In this document: positions 46,770 to 59,154 of the stretch, piece after piece | Layout: each line of letters starts with the position of its first letter | Numbering within the stretch: position 1 is the stretch's first letter | Assembly (NCBI RefSeq): GCF_000247695.1 | Contig: NW_004624784.1 | Coordinates: 15,659,437 to 15,723,436, forward strand | Direction: 5' to 3' | Length of the DNA stretch: 64,000 nucleotides | Source: Heterocephalus glaber | Lineage: Eukaryota; Chordata; Mammalia; Rodentia; Bathyergidae | Notes under the pieces: generated by a model | Database searches by the model: none | What the model was told of the DNA's origin: nothing | Seen by the model: only the letters and a program-made list of their open reading frames with translations | Program-made: the position numbers and the translations under genes

Positions 46770-46835
46770 AATGATGAATGTCATTGTATTGTATACCTAA
46801 AATGTACCAATAAAATTAATTTAAAAAAAGAAAGA
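46770..46835 (+). mobile_element. Possible L1 3'-end fragment
   Basis: gtatacctaaaatgtaccaa then AATAAA and an A-rich tail, as in L1 3' termini. Short; low certainty. Confidence 0.35.
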
Positions 46836-47062
46836 AATTTGCCTTCAAGAGTGATATTTATTGATAAGTACTGGAGATTAAGACAAAAAGTCATTTTTAT
46901 TTGGGGAAGTAGTGGTATGAAATCATAATTAATGATTAAATTGATCTTATTTTCTAAATTAAAAAATGGTTACTTCCTATCACATAGTGTCCTTTTATTT
47001 TCCTTTTTAATCTATTTTTCAATTAAATTACATTTTAGTGAGTTACCTAAACTGAAGTGGAG

Positions 47063-47152
47063 GGCCCGGGATTTAGCTCAGTGGTTTTGCTGCCTGCTGC
47101 GCAAGTGCAAAGACCTGAGTTCAATCCCCGGTACCAAAAAAATAAAAAGAAA
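47063..47152 (+). repeat. Young ID-like SINE
   Basis: Target duplication ctaaactgaagtgga / ctaaactgaattgga; body with gctgcctgctgcgcaagtgc. Confidence 0.92.
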
Positions 47153-47589
47153 TCTAAACTGAATTGGAAAGGACATTGGTTTAAATTGAAATTTAAGAAG
47201 CGTTAGTTGCTCATTGCTCATGGATAGAAGAAATCACATTTTGTGCATTAGGCATTGTTTAGTCACTTCTGGAAGGACACTTGTCTACTCATTGATCTCT
47301 TTGAATGTAGCAGTCCTTATGCCTGTGCTTTGTGCATCCAGTGAAAATGTAACTATGGTGATAAATAGTTTGGTCATTGAAGGATTCTGGAAGTCAGTAG
47401 TATGATTAGCAAGATAATGTTTAAATCATGATGTCTGTGGCTCTATTTTGGATGAATTGTGAGAAGATGTGATATAGGTCAAAATGAGCCTAAAAATAGA
47501 TAAAATTTAGTCTTATAGTGAAACTTAAGATATATGAAAGAATGTTATATTTAATACATAAGAAGCAGTGGGTATATTCTAGGTACTCT

Positions 47590-47712
47590 CTTTTCTGTCC
47601 TTCCTTTCTCTCTCTCTGTCTCTCTTTCTCCCCCCCCCCCTCTTTCTTTCTTTCCCCTCCCTCCCTCCCTTCCTCCCTTCCTTCCTTCCTCTCTTTCTTT
47701 CTTTCTCTTCTG
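47590..47712 (+). repeat. Pyrimidine tract (CT-rich microsatellite)
   Basis: Runs of TC, a C10 stretch, then CCCT and CTTT repeats. A homopyrimidine mirror-like tract, able in principle to form triplex DNA. Confidence 0.9.
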
Positions 47713-47882
47713 TAGTAGGAGATTGAACCCAGGGCCTTTGCAATGAACTACATCCCCAGGTCATTTTTAATTTTGAGATAGTCTTGCTAAATTGCCCAGC
47801 CTGGACTCGAACTTGCAGTCTTCCTGCTTTAGCCTCCCAGAGGGCTGGAATTACAGACATGTGCTACCACACTCGGCTCTAG
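47713..47882 (-). repeat. B1-dID dimeric SINE, antisense
   Basis: ID half gattgaacccagggcc and gaactacatccccagg, then B1 half gctaaattgcccagcctgga through attacagacatgtgctacc. The adjacent pyrimidine tract is its expanded tail. Confidence 0.82.
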
Positions 47883-47984
47883 GTGTTTTTTCTGCATTGT
47901 CTTTTTAGTCTTCTCAACTATAAATTAAATTATTGTCTCTGTATAAATTAATTATTGTCTCCATTTTAAAACAGGCAAAAATGA

Positions 47985-48103
47985 GTCAGATGTTAGTGGC
48001 ATACATATGCAATCCCAGTACTCTGGAAGGCTGAGTGAGACAGGAGAATCTCAAATTCAAGCCCAGCTTGGGCACATAGTGACTTAGTAAATCTCTGAGA
48101 GTT
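47985..48103 (+). repeat. B1 SINE
   Basis: gtggcatacatatgcaatcc through gcacatagtgacttagtaaa; 3' end decayed. Confidence 0.75.
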
Positions 48104-48501
48104 CACTGACTTACTCAGTCCATAGTTTTCAAACAGAAGAGTTGAAATTATGACTCCAATGCCCCTCTTCTTAAATTTTTAATTTTTTTTTGTGAGCTAA
48201 TGGTCTCAATTCTGTTTCTAACTGATTGGCTTATTTAGATCAGTCTGTTGATTGTTTGAACTGATTGAATAAAACACAGAAAGTGCATTTTTCTTCAATA
48301 ATATTAAAATATTTTCACATTATAATTTTATAACTGTATCTCATTCTTTCTGTGCTTAATCACCTATTTACCTAATCCCTTTTCCCTGACACAAGAGATT
48401 TCATCTCATTTCCTCTAAAGAATGGCTACATTATGTTTAGATTTGTGATTTATTGCTTTAAACACACATACATCTTTAAATATTGTACAATTTTGGAACC
48501 T

Positions 48502-48560
48502 AATCTGTGTTGCTTATAAATCATTTTCTAATCTGTGTTGTTTATAAATCGTTTATGTCA
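48502..48560 (+). repeat. Tandem duplication, unit 29-30 bp
   Basis: ctaatctgtgttgcttataa and ctaatctgtgttgtttataa occur in adjacent copies. Confidence 0.88.
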
Positions 48561-49696
48561 TAATTACTCTCATGTACTTTTAGGAAGTTTAAGGTCTATC
48601 TAATACAAGTTTTATAGTTTCTGGTATTATAGGAGCACAAAGCAGCAAGATGGGACCCCAAATCTGAATATATAAGAGGGGAGTGGTGGATGGCAGCATA
48701 TACCTTATAATAATAGTAAGTTATTGGGCTTTTGTGAAGTGTGAGTGATATAAGAAAATTAGGTTACATGTTTTTTTGTAGCAAGAATCTATGGCTAGGT
48801 GGCAGTGGAGTTTTTTTTTTTAAGATGTCTCATTAGCATAAGATCTTTCCTTTTTATCATTTAGTTTATATTTGTAGAATTAAGTGATTATTTCTTTTAT
48901 TATAGCTGTAGGTTCATCTTCTGAACATAAAAATTGTCACTTTTAGTTTTCTTGTCTTTTTTTTCAAGTCTTCTTGTGAATGATTTTTTTCCTATTACTG
49001 AAATTCTGTGGCATGAATAATTTTAGTCTAGCTACTTCTTATGCTATAACATGAAGTAAAGTTTGATTAAGAGATATTTAGGTGTGTTATGTTTTAGTGT
49101 AATTTTTTTAAACCATAAATTGTTTTCTTAGTAACCCCAGAACATCTAGAACAAAGGTAGGCAGACAGTTGGTTTAAAAAGGAAGCCCATACACTAAATC
49201 TTTTATTGAATAAGTACTGTTTCTAGGTAGAGAGGATTGTAATTTGAGAATTTGACTAGATTTAAATTTTACAAAGAGGCCACCTGCAAAGGACAATCCT
49301 GTTCTAAGCATTCTTATGGATATAGAAACTTTGTAGCCCTTAGGGAGATCTACAGACATCTGCTATCCTGATTTCTGGGAAGCTAATTTTTCCCACGGTT
49401 ATAGCCTCTTTATGGGGTTAAGGTCTGTTAATTTTGCATAAATATTTACTATATCTCATTTTAGCCAAACTTGCTTCCTCACACTGTTAGCAGTTAGGGC
49501 CTTTGCTTATCCAACTTGAAAAATTTACTGTTATCAATATGACTAATCTGGAGAATGTTTTGTTGTCTTTGAGGGTTGAAGAAGTTAAAAAATCAGATTG
49601 GAAAAAAATGAGGAATAAACAACCTAATCACAGTTGATAAATAATTTATTATAGATATATTTATCCGTGTTTATTTCCCCATATAGATTTTATTTT

Positions 49697-49776
49697 ATTT
49701 TTTAGTACCGAGGATCGAACTTGGGACCTTGGGCTTGCGAGGCAGGCGCAGAACCACTGAGCTAAATTCCCGGCCC
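49697..49776 (-). repeat. Young ID-like SINE, antisense
   Basis: Target duplication atagattttatttt on both sides; gtaccgaggatcgaacttgg through gagctaaattcccggcc. Confidence 0.92.
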
Positions 49777-49959
49777 ATAGATTTTATTTTTAATGATTAG
49801 TCTGTTATCTCACAAACAGCATAATCCACTTAAGTCTTGTGACAAATTTTTACTAACAAATTTTCATTTTCACATTTACTGTATGATACTAGTAGTGGTT
49901 TACATTTGCATTTATGATACTTTTACAACTGTTTTCTAATTTTCTTATTTAGTAACAGT

Positions 49960-50170
49960 AACCAGCTTCCATATAAAGCATTATTATAAGTACTTCACAG
50001 TTATTATAATTAATATATATAATAATCCAACAAGGCACATGTTATTTCCTTTTACAGATGAGAAAAAAAAATTATATTCAAAGGTTTGAATTGACCAGTC
50101 TAGTATTTCCCAGGTAGGAAAGTTTTGAAACTAGGTTTAAAATCCAGGTCTTTCAAATCTTGGTTCATTG
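49960..50170 (-). repeat. MIR fragment
   Basis: Reverse MIR: ataatccaacaaggcacatg, ccttttacagatgagaaaaa, then ccaggtctttcaaat. Confidence 0.6.
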
Positions 50171-50303
50171 TATCTGGTACTTTATACACTTTTGGATTAG
50201 CTATAACATTTTTTGTGTGTTGTGTGTGTGAAGTTAGCTATCACCAATAATAGTATAACATTCAAATGAAAAGATTCAGCTAAATAGAGTATCTATTTGG
50301 TCT

Positions 50304-50486
50304 CTTTTTTTATTTTCCCAGTCCTGAGGATTGAACACAGGACCTTCCCACTGAGCTATATCTCTAGCCCTTTTTAACTTTTTAGTTTGAAAGAAGGTCT
50401 TGGTAAGTTGGACTCAAACTTGTGATTCTCTCTACTCAGCCTCCCAGAGTCCTGGTTTTACAGGCACATGTCACCACGCCTGACCT
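50304..50486 (-). repeat. B1-dID dimeric SINE, antisense
   Basis: ID half gaggattgaacacaggacc and gagctatatctctagcc, then B1 half ggactcaaacttgtgattct through caggcacatgtcaccacgcc. Confidence 0.82.
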
Positions 50487-51149
50487 TTTGTCTTTTAATG
50501 TAAGTGACAGCAGTTTCTAAATTCTGTTCCACAGAATATCCAGGACACTTTGATAGGAATTTTTTTTGTTTTGTTTTTGTTTTGCCTTATGAGCCCTACT
50601 TTTAGTCACTCAAGGCAAAATGTAGAATGTGAAATGGAGTTAATGAGTAACCTCCAGACTTTGATTTTATTAGTAAAAACAAATCCTGTATATTACTTTA
50701 AAATGTTGTAATCCATTTTATTAGTCAAAAGCAGTTCAGAATTTATAGTTTCATATGATTTAGCCTGGGAGCTACCTATCTAAATGAGTACATCTTAGAT
50801 CTTTTGTAAGATTTTATTTTTCAATTTTTGTGTTTTTCTTTCTTACCTTCTGCTTTTTCTTTTTTTCCATATCTTTTTGCATGTACTTCTTGCCTTTATT
50901 CTCATCACTAGGCTTCTAATCTCTCCTATATTATTCAACTAGGTCCTCTCCTTTTTTTCAACCTTTTATTTATTTCTGGTTGAGTCCTTTTGTCATGCCT
51001 TATAATTTTCTGACCATGTAGTACATCAGTGGTAGGCATCCATTATTACTTATTTTTATTTAGAGTAGCATAAAAAAGTTATAAGGCTTTCTATTTTTAC
51101 TTTTCTCATCCTTTCTTTACCTGCCAACCATTAGTCTCTTCATTTTGAC

Positions 51150-51350
51150 TACATGTATGAGTAAAAATTATGTACTAGGCATGTAACATTTTATATATAT
51201 CATTGAAGAGAAGGTTTTATTATGCATTCTCTACTTAACAGGAGAAGAAAAAGAAACAGGAAGTTTAAGTAGCATGCCTAGTGGATAGTCTGAGTCTGTC
51301 TGACTTCCCTACCAGTACTCTTAAATGCTGTGCTATAATGCCATGTACAG
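51150..51350 (-). repeat. MIR fragment
   Basis: Reverse MIR: gtactaggcatgtaaca, gtctgacttccctaccagta, gctgtgctataatgcc. Confidence 0.6.
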
Positions 51351-51417
51351 ACAGAGTTGATTCAGGTGCTATTTCTGTCTTCTAGGAGCTTGATAGAGGG
51401 ATATAGGTAGTTATATT

Positions 51418-51735
51418 TTAGTCACTTTTCCATTTCTGGCACAAAATACTTGACATACACGACTTAAAAGAGAAAAAAATTGATTTTGGAAATGGTTTCA
51501 GAAGTTTCAGTCCATGGTTAGGTATCAAGGCAGAAACATGATGGAAGGGCTGGTGGAGGAAAGCTGCTTACCTCATGGCATCTGGGAAGAAGAGAGACAA
51601 GAGTGTGCCAGAGAGGAAGGGACCAGGGACCAGATATAGTTCCCAAGATCATGGAAAGTATACTTCATTCATCTCCTAGGCACCTTTCAAGTCAGTCAAG
51701 TTGATAGTCGAGATTAACCATCACAGCAGCTAAAT
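51418..51735 (-). mobile_element. Rodent MaLR (ORR1/MT-type) LTR, antisense
   Basis: Minus-strand LTR end: ttccatttctggcacaaaat, gtttcagtccatggtta, ggaggaaagctgcttacctc and ccaggcacctt-like segments, ending gattaaccatcaca. Solo LTR fragment, non-coding. Confidence 0.6.
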
Positions 51736-51879
51736 TTATAGGGTACAGTGAGGACTCAAAGGAGAAGAGTCAGTACTTTCTGGATAGGTCAGATAGATCT
51801 GGAGAGATCTTCATATGTGAGATGAATACCTCTACTGAGTCTTGGAAGGTGAGATGTAGTTACCAGACAGATGAGGGAT

Positions 51880-52135
51880 AGAAGAACATTTCAAAAGACT
51901 AGTGTGAATAAAGACACAAAGGTGAAATAGCTCACATTTTTAAGAAATTCCATGCAGGTCAATGTGGCTAGAGCATGGAGGTTGGTGATAGGTGCCATGC
52001 TGTAGTTGGTAAAGTTGGAGTGATAGGTGGCACCAGATTATAGAGGAACTTTTATGTTATTCTGAGGAGTTTGGATTTTAATGTCTGGATTGTGGGAAGC
52101 TTTTAATCAGAGAGGTAATAAGCATTGTTATGCTA
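51880..52135 (+). mobile_element. L2-type LINE fragment
   Basis: gtcaatgtggctagagcatg, then ggagtttggattttaatgtc and gggaagcttttaatcagag: the same L2-like region seen in the POU2F3 intron. Confidence 0.6.
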
Positions 52136-52408
52136 TAGAAAGATGGTTCACGTGGCAATTTAAAGAATGGATTAATCTGGGGAAACAGTTTCAGGGTGGA
52201 GAGATCATTAAAGAGACATTTTTCAGTAACCCCAAGTCCTAAACTAAAGTAACAATATGTTTAAAAGAGAAGTGGTAAATAGAGCTATCAAGAATATTAA
52301 GACTATAAGTAGGATGAAAAGGTGGGTGATGAAAGTATGGGCCTTTCTGTCTTGTGTGCTTGGGTTGGTGTTGCTACCATTCTCCAAGATAGGTAATAAA
52401 AGAAGAAA

Positions 52409-52513
52409 GGGGCTGGGGATTTAGCTTAGTGGTTTCGCCTACTGCTGCACAAGTGCAAGGACCCAAGTTCAAACCCCGGTACCAAAAATAAATAAATAAA
52501 TAAATAAATAAAT
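52409..52513 (+). repeat. ID-like SINE with (AAAT)n tail
   Basis: ggggctggggatttagctta through cggtacc, then eight AAAT units; flanks share ataaaagaa. Confidence 0.88.
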
Positions 52514-52629
52514 ATAAAAGAAAGAAGCAGGACTTTGTTTGGTTTTGTTGTTTTTGTTTGGTTGACTGGTTAAATGGAGGAAGGGGAACAGAACAAATAT
52601 AAGAGAAAGATTTAGTTTAAGATACTATA

Positions 52630-53355
52630 TTAGTTACCTATTGCTGTGTAGTAGATTATCCCAAAACAGTTAACTTGTACTCTCCATTATAGTAGCCATA
52701 AAACTAATGTGACTATTTAAATTTAAATTAGTTAAAATTAAATCAGGTGGAAAATTCAGTTCCTGTCACACTAGCCATTCTAGTGTTCAGTAGCTATGTG
52801 TATCCAGTGACCACTGTATTAATTTTTATTCACAGAACATTTATTTAGTCATTGTAAATAGTTCTTTTGAGTGGTGCTGCCAACATTTATTATATCTTAC
52901 AGTTTATTGTGATTAGAAATTTGGGAGTACCTGAGCTAGATAGTTCTGGTTCAGGATTTCTCAAGCGGTTGAATCAAGATGTCTGCTTCTAGAAGCAAAA
53001 GCTTCAGTTATCTGTAGGCTTGGCTGAAGCCAATGGGTCTACTTTCATGAGGATTCACTTGTGCTGGGTAGCTGAGTGCTGTTTGTTGGTAGGGGAGGCC
53101 TTGGTTCTTCTGTTGGTAGGAGACCTCTATGAGGATGTTTGAGGCAGCTGGCTTTGCTAAAAGTGAGTGATCGTAGAGTTTGGAGCTATAATAACTTCTG
53201 GAAGTTGACCTCTGAAGCCACATCCATCATTTCTATCATAGTCTATTGGTCACACAGGTCAGCTGTGTTCACTGTGAGAGGGAACTGTTCAAGGACATGA
53301 ATACCAGGAGGCAAGAGTCCATTGGGAGTCATTTTGGAGGCTGCCCACCATAGAT
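52630..53355 (-). mobile_element. MLT1-type MaLR LTR, antisense, interrupted
   Basis: The opening attagttacctattgctgtg and the close gacatgaataccaggaggca / ttttggaggctgcccaccat are the two ends of an MLT1 LTR read in reverse. The middle (about 52690-52930) does not fit and is probably a later insertion or decayed sequence. Non-coding ERV-like relic. Confidence 0.65.
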
Positions 53356-53731
53356 ACCTATGGCATATCCAGGGGCAAATGTCCTAATAGGTAACTAGAT
53401 GTATAGGATTAAGGTCTTGGCTACTGCTAGTCTATTTGTGATTGTAGTTGAAGTAATTTGAGTAATGAGATTAGCAGGAATAAAACTGCACTGGAAGTAT
53501 AGCTCTTACAGTATCTTGGGTCTGTAGTTTTAGGAAGGAGGAACAGAAGTGGTTCAAAACCTGTTGAGGAACACTTACAAAGGAGTAAGGGAAGAATTAG
53601 GAGAGGACATTATAAAGGAAAAATGCAGGGATAAAATTTGGAGTAGACGGTAATTGAAATTACTAAGTAGTCACATCAGAGCAAAACTTGAGTATAATTC
53701 TTCTAAAAAGTACTTCTTGAATATCTTTTCT

Positions 53732-53818
53732 TCTTTTATCTTTTGGTATTGGGGATCGAACTCAGGACCTTGCGCTTGTGAGGCAGGTGGCGGAACCACT
53801 GAGCTAAATCCCCTGCCC
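53732..53818 (-). repeat. Young ID-like SINE, antisense
   Basis: Perfect target duplication ttgaatatcttttct on both sides (53717-53731, 53819-53833). Confidence 0.95.
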
Positions 53819-53849
53819 TTGAATATCTTTTCTAAGAAACAGAATAAGA

Positions 53850-53994
53850 TTTTTTTTGAGACAGGGTCTCACTTTGTAGTTCAGTCTGGACTTGAACTCA
53901 CTATGTAGCCCATGTTGGCCTTGAACTTATAGCCATCCTCATCCCTCAGCTTCCTGCCTACTGAGATTATAGGTGTGCATCATCACACCCAGCC
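53850..53994 (-). repeat. B1 SINE, antisense
   Basis: ttttttttgagacagggtct, cttgaactcactatgtagcc and attataggtgtgcatcatca; carries an internal partial duplication of the gtag-cc segment. Confidence 0.85.
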
Positions 53995-54329
53995 TCATTT
54001 GGGAAAGTCTTGAAGGAAGGTAACATCAGAATGTAGAGTTTAAGTTGAATTGGGTCTTTGGGGATAAGGGTTGATGGTGATGAGGGTGATACATGGATAC
54101 TAACACAGGCATTTTAGGCAGAAAGGAGGGCATGTTATGTGGGTGATATTGTAGACATGAGGTTCGTGATGAGGTTAAGTAGTGAGAAAAAAAAGACTGA
54201 AAGGCCAGTTGGAGCGATCTTGTATGCATGTTCAGGAACTTTCGGTTATCTTATAGACTATTTTTCATGTTCAAATTATTTAGCTACTATCTTAATGATT
54301 TCCCATAGTCTTATAATCCCTGAACTATT

Positions 54330-54680
54330 AGTCAGCTTTCCCATCACTGGGACACAGTACCTGACACCCACAATTTAAATGAGGAGAGGTTTATTTTGGC
54401 TCATGGTTTTAAGAGTAATCAGTCCACAATTGGTTGGCTTCAAGGCAGAAACAGCATGGGAGAAGAGCATGGCAGAGAGGAATGCTGCTCACCAAATGTC
54501 AGCCAGGAAGATGAGAGAAACAAGGAGTCTGGGGCAAGAATATACTCTTCCAGATCAGGATACCAGTAATGAGAAAAAAAAGACTGAAAGGCTAATTGGA
54601 GGCCTTTCCACCTCCTCCAACTAGGCCCTACCTCTAAACATGAGACTGGGGGGATATAATAGATCTAAATCATAATAGTT
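54330..54680 (-). mobile_element. Rodent MaLR (ORR1/MT-type) LTR, antisense
   Basis: gtcagctttcccatcactgg, aggtttattttggctcatgg and ctcctccaactaggccctac follow the MaLR LTR in reverse. A 32-bp segment inside it (54570-54601) duplicates upstream flanking DNA at 54183-54214. Confidence 0.65.
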
Positions 54681-54843
54681 ACTTCATGTTTATTTTGAAG
54701 TAGTATATTTTAAATTTAATATCTATTCCTGAAGGAAACTTTATTTTGTTGTTATAAATGGAAAATCAATATATATATCACATATAAAAGGCAACAGGAA
54801 AAAATTAATAAACAATTATTACATTTTAAAAATTGAAAATGAA

Positions 54844-54941
54844 GGGCCAGGGATTTAGCTCAGTGGTGCAGCGCCTGCCTGGCAAGTGCAAGGCCCCGAG
54901 TTTGAGTCCCAGAACCAAAAAAACCCCAAAAAACAAAAAAA
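54844..54941 (+). repeat. ID-like SINE
   Basis: gggccagggatttagctcag through gagtcccagaacc; flanks share aattgaaaatgaa. Confidence 0.9.
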
Positions 54942-55775
54942 TTGAAAATTGAAAATGAAGTGTTAGTAATGCATTCTTTGGTTTACAAAAACTCCTATTT
55001 GAACATAAGTTCCTCAGTAAGGAGACTGTTTTTGGTCAGTTAGCAGTAAAAGGAACTTTGGATATTGGTGGGTTTATACCTAAGATGAAATTTAAGATCA
55101 TTAAGATAATCCCATTTTTACTTTTTGATGGTAACAAGCACCAAGAATCCCAACTGTCAGGTATACGTAGTTGGAAATATAATAATATAGTCAATAGTCA
55201 ATTGTCTACCTGGTCTGGTTAAACACTAATAAAAATTAGGCCATTTGTTCTAAGAAGCCATCTATAGTAATCATTAGACTCTGTTCAATTATATATCTCA
55301 TAGTTCCAATTTTGCAGTTATCTTGTTCACTTTGTTCATAGAATACTTAAACTTGTCTGGATAAATTTAAGTAGTTCACATGAGTAGATATATTTGTCAA
55401 GATATGCTTATTTGCAAAGCTTGTCTCAGTCATGCACATGATCTCACAAATTAAAGACTTCTTCCAGAAATATTTGAAATTCTTTCTGAAGCTCAAATGG
55501 ATGTGTGAAGTTTTCCACTCTCTCTGCCAAAGTCTGTGTATAGCTTCAATTTTGAAGTTAGATAGGGTATACTTTTATAAGAAATTTAATAAATGATTTG
55601 AGCTGTAATAGCTGATAAAAAGCATCCTGATAATAGTGTTAGAGACATTGTAAATATGCTAAGAGAGAGTATCATGTTTGGTGTTAAAAGTATTGTAGTC
55701 TCTAGGTGGCTGAGTACATTTGAAGAGCTATTGGAGGCAATACATGGTAAAGATGAGTAGTCATTTGGAATTCAT

Positions 55776-55854
55776 CTTTTTTTTTTGGTACCGGGGATCA
55801 GGTCCTTGTGCTTTTGCAGCAGGCGGCGAAACCACTGAGCTAAATCCCTGGCCC
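55776..55854 (-). repeat. Young ID-like SINE, antisense, B-box deletion
   Basis: Perfect target duplication tggaattcat. The B-box region reads ggggatcaggtcc, lacking about seven bases found in other copies, so this copy should be poorly transcribed. Confidence 0.93.
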
Positions 55855-56301
55855 TGGAATTCATGAAAGTCATATAACAGTAGAAGTAAACCGTATCAAG
55901 TCCTAGAAGAAGTGACCAATAATACTTAAGAAATACAAGGGATAGTGGTTGTTGAAAACATTTAGCTAATCTCAGTTTAATGGACTCACTCCATTTGTTC
56001 TGTAGATTGTAACTTTTGCCTATGTTGGTTAAAGGTTTGTGTGTAGTAGGAAGTTTTTTTATATGGCTGAATTTTTCTCCTTCTAATGAATTTTATAATC
56101 CCAACCTCTTGTACTTGTATTGGAATTAGTTTAGTTAAATATTATGAAAACTGACGAAGTAGCATAAAAAGAAAATTGTATGAAAATTGAGTTTTGTTGC
56201 TTTGGAAATAAGAGTAGAGACTTGTCATTATAGAAATTGTTATCAAATTAGATAGGGCTAAAACAATTACTAGCTATTTGGAGGAAAGATACAGCCTAGA
56301 G

Positions 56302-56409
56302 CAGCAGTGGCAAACCTATGGCACATGTGCCGCAGTGGACATGCAGTGCCCTCTCAGCAAGCGACAGAGCAGTTTGGGCATTCAGTCTCTAAAAGGTTCA
56401 CTGTCACTG
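56302..56409 (+). mobile_element. Short hAT-type MITE with 8-bp target duplication
   Basis: Begins cagcagtggcaaacctatgg and ends ctctaaaaggttcactgtcactg-like in 23 bp shared with 45578-45600. Flanks gcctagag and agctagag agree at six of eight bases and contain the CTAGA preferred by hAT transposases. Confidence 0.7.
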
Positions 56410-57015
56410 AGCTAGAGTTTTATGAGTATCTTGTTTTTTTGCTGCACTGTAAAGAAATGGAAGCAAAATAAATTATAGCTGATATATTTTAATAGAGTTT
56501 ATATAAGAAAGATAAAGGAGTACTCACTATTGTCTCATTTAAAGAAAAGGCCTTGATTCTATATTTAAACATCAGCAAATACATATTTACATATTTTAAG
56601 TGAAATAAAGTTTAAAGTCTATATGAATGATTTTGATGATTTCCTGTTTTAACTGTCCTTTTCCATTAAATGACCAACCACTTGTACCAGTGGGTTAGAT
56701 AAGACAGTTTTTACTGTCTTAAAGGCATTTCATGATTTCAGGAAATTTAAAGAGAAGTAAATATGAAATATTTCCTTTTTGAGGCTAGTATAATGACCAG
56801 GTTATTGTGCTGAGTAAATTAGTGTTCCTGTTCCCAGGAATGTTTTACTTGTGTTTCATTTTTAATATTTTAAAATTTAATAATGGTTTGCATTTTTTTG
56901 CCTAGTGTTATCTTCTGTTTTGAGAAATAATGATAGTTTTCTGTTAATAATAGTGAAATAAAGGTTTTTTTGAAATGAAAATAATGTTACCTAAAGAACA
57001 TTAAAACCAAATGTG

Positions 57016-57097
57016 GGGTCCGGGGACTTATCTCAGTGGTGTTGCTGCCTGCCTTGCCAGTGCAAGGTCCTGAGTTCGATCCCTGGTACAAAAAAAA
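57016..57097 (+). repeat. ID-like SINE
   Basis: gggtccggggacttatctca through gttcgatccctggtac; flanks aaaccaaatgtgg and aaaccaatgcgg. Confidence 0.88.
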
Positions 57098-57116
57098 GAA
57101 ACCAATGCGGAATATT

Positions 57117-57236
57117 AAGGCCAGGTGCCCAGGCACAGGCCTGTAATCCCCACTATTTGGGAGGCTGAGGCAGAAGAATCACAAGTTTGAGCCCAGCTTG
57201 GTCAAGTTAGTGAGACTGTCTCAAAATTTATAAAGG
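57117..57236 (+). repeat. B1 SINE
   Basis: aaggccaggtgcccaggcac, ttgggaggctgaggcag and gagactgtctcaaaa. Confidence 0.88.
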
Positions 57237-58212
57237 GGAGGAGGGTTGGAATGTGCAAGGCTCTGGATGTTCAGGGCTTATGGGACTGTGACAGTTTATT
57301 GAGATAGTATTTAAGTAGAGGAAACAACAGGTTAAAGGCAAAACTACTCACTACTTGGCCATTGTCTAACTTCTCCAGTCTCGCTATTTTCCCTTGTTAC
57401 AGACTTTATGTTGATTAAGTAGGGACTGCCTCTCCTCCAGGAAAGACTGCTGAGCGTATTCAGAAGGTTCAGTAGAGGGGGATTTGTTAGCTTGAATAGA
57501 AGTGCTTTGGTTGGAGGAACTGTAGAACTTCTTTTGCAGCTTTATAAAGCTTGCTTGTCTCACTCATCTTTTATGTTCTCAGTACCTAGAGCTAGTAGAT
57601 ATTTGAATAGATGAATGAATGAACAAATAAATCCAAGTAAGAGTTATGATGCCATAGCTTAAGGCCAAATCTTGAACATCAAGCAAAAAATTTTAGAAAA
57701 ATTCCTGAGACTGTGCCATGCTGTACTGGAATCTTAACTCCCTCCCTCCCTTCCTTCTTTTTTTCCTTTCCTTCTGCCAAAAGGAGAGTTGTAGTAATGT
57801 ATCTTATCCCCTGCATTTGGGCATATACATTGGTTTGTTTTTTTATTGAAAATAGCTTGATAACATACCTCAAGCCTAAGAACTATTTAAACATTTTGAT
57901 CTAGAAATGCCAATTTGGGTATATATCTCAAGACATTAGAGAAATAAAGGTTTAGTTGTCATTTTTATACAAAGATATCAGCCACAGTGTTATTTGTAGA
58001 AATGGCAAAGAGGAACCAAACTAAATGCTTCTGAAGAGGTAGACCTATAAATTATGATGGCAAGAAGCTACCAGGGGACTGACATTAATATATTATTGTA
58101 TGTCACTTTATAGACTATATGTAAGCATTAAAGACATTTTCAAGTTAAATTTAGTGGAGAAGCATCCATGGTATGTGCAGTTTAGGAGATAAAGCTTCAA
58201 ATAAAAAGGCAT

Positions 58213-58296
58213 TTTTCCCCCCCTGCAGGGCTGGAGTTTGAACCCCAGGACTTTGCATATGTTAGGCACTCTATCACTGATTTATACCCTCAGCCT
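58213..58296 (-). repeat. ID SINE, antisense, older type
   Basis: ggctggagtttgaaccccag through tcactgatttataccctcag. Confidence 0.75.
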
Positions 58297-59154
58297 CAAT
58301 TATATTTTAAAAAACATACATATAATGCTTTTTAAAAGGATTTTTAGGATGTGAACTACATTTAGACAGTGTTTGTAAGATATGGATTCTTGTTTTAAAT
58401 GTATGTATTTTCTAGGCTTTCAGCAATGAATATATATTGCTTTTGTAGTGAGATATTATGTTTATAAGTGAAAACTAGCTTTTATTTATTTGTTCTTTAT
58501 TTTAATTAAAAAGTAACTATGGTAGTGGTCTGAAAGATGATGGGTGGAGGGTGTCATTTTGGAGTCTAGCCGTGCAGATGGGATTAGAATTCAAATGGGA
58601 GGAGTTGCTGAACTAGGCCAGTAGTAATAGTATTAGAGAAGACTATAATGAACAATAAGAAAGGAGAAACAATAACTAAGGTGACTCCCATATTTCTGGA
58701 TATAAATGTGATCAATTTGAGGTGAAAAGTTTGGTTCTTAAAAATATACTTATTTGAATAATATCTAAATTGAGTGAAGTCATTAACAACCTTAGCTTTC
58801 TTTTTCCTTATATATTTCAATTCTTAAAAGTCTTTTGTGTTATCAAAGACCCTATTTGTAAGTTTTTAAAGTAAAAAAGGACAACTTGGTGATACCACTA
58901 CTTGAAGATGTTTATGACATCTCTCATTGTATGGATTGCCAGTTGGTAGACCTGGTTATGTTGTAAAGCGTTAGGCAACTGACTCTCACCAATTTATGTG
59001 AACCATTCCTGAAGCTATATGCTTAGTTGAAAAGGGACACTTCCCACCTAGTATCCCTGATAGTAGTTTCAGTGACAATAAAAAGAAAAAAATGATCCTA
59101 GCTAGCCAGCTCTTCCTCCATTGCAAGAGAAAAGTTCATTTAACAACAAAAAAG

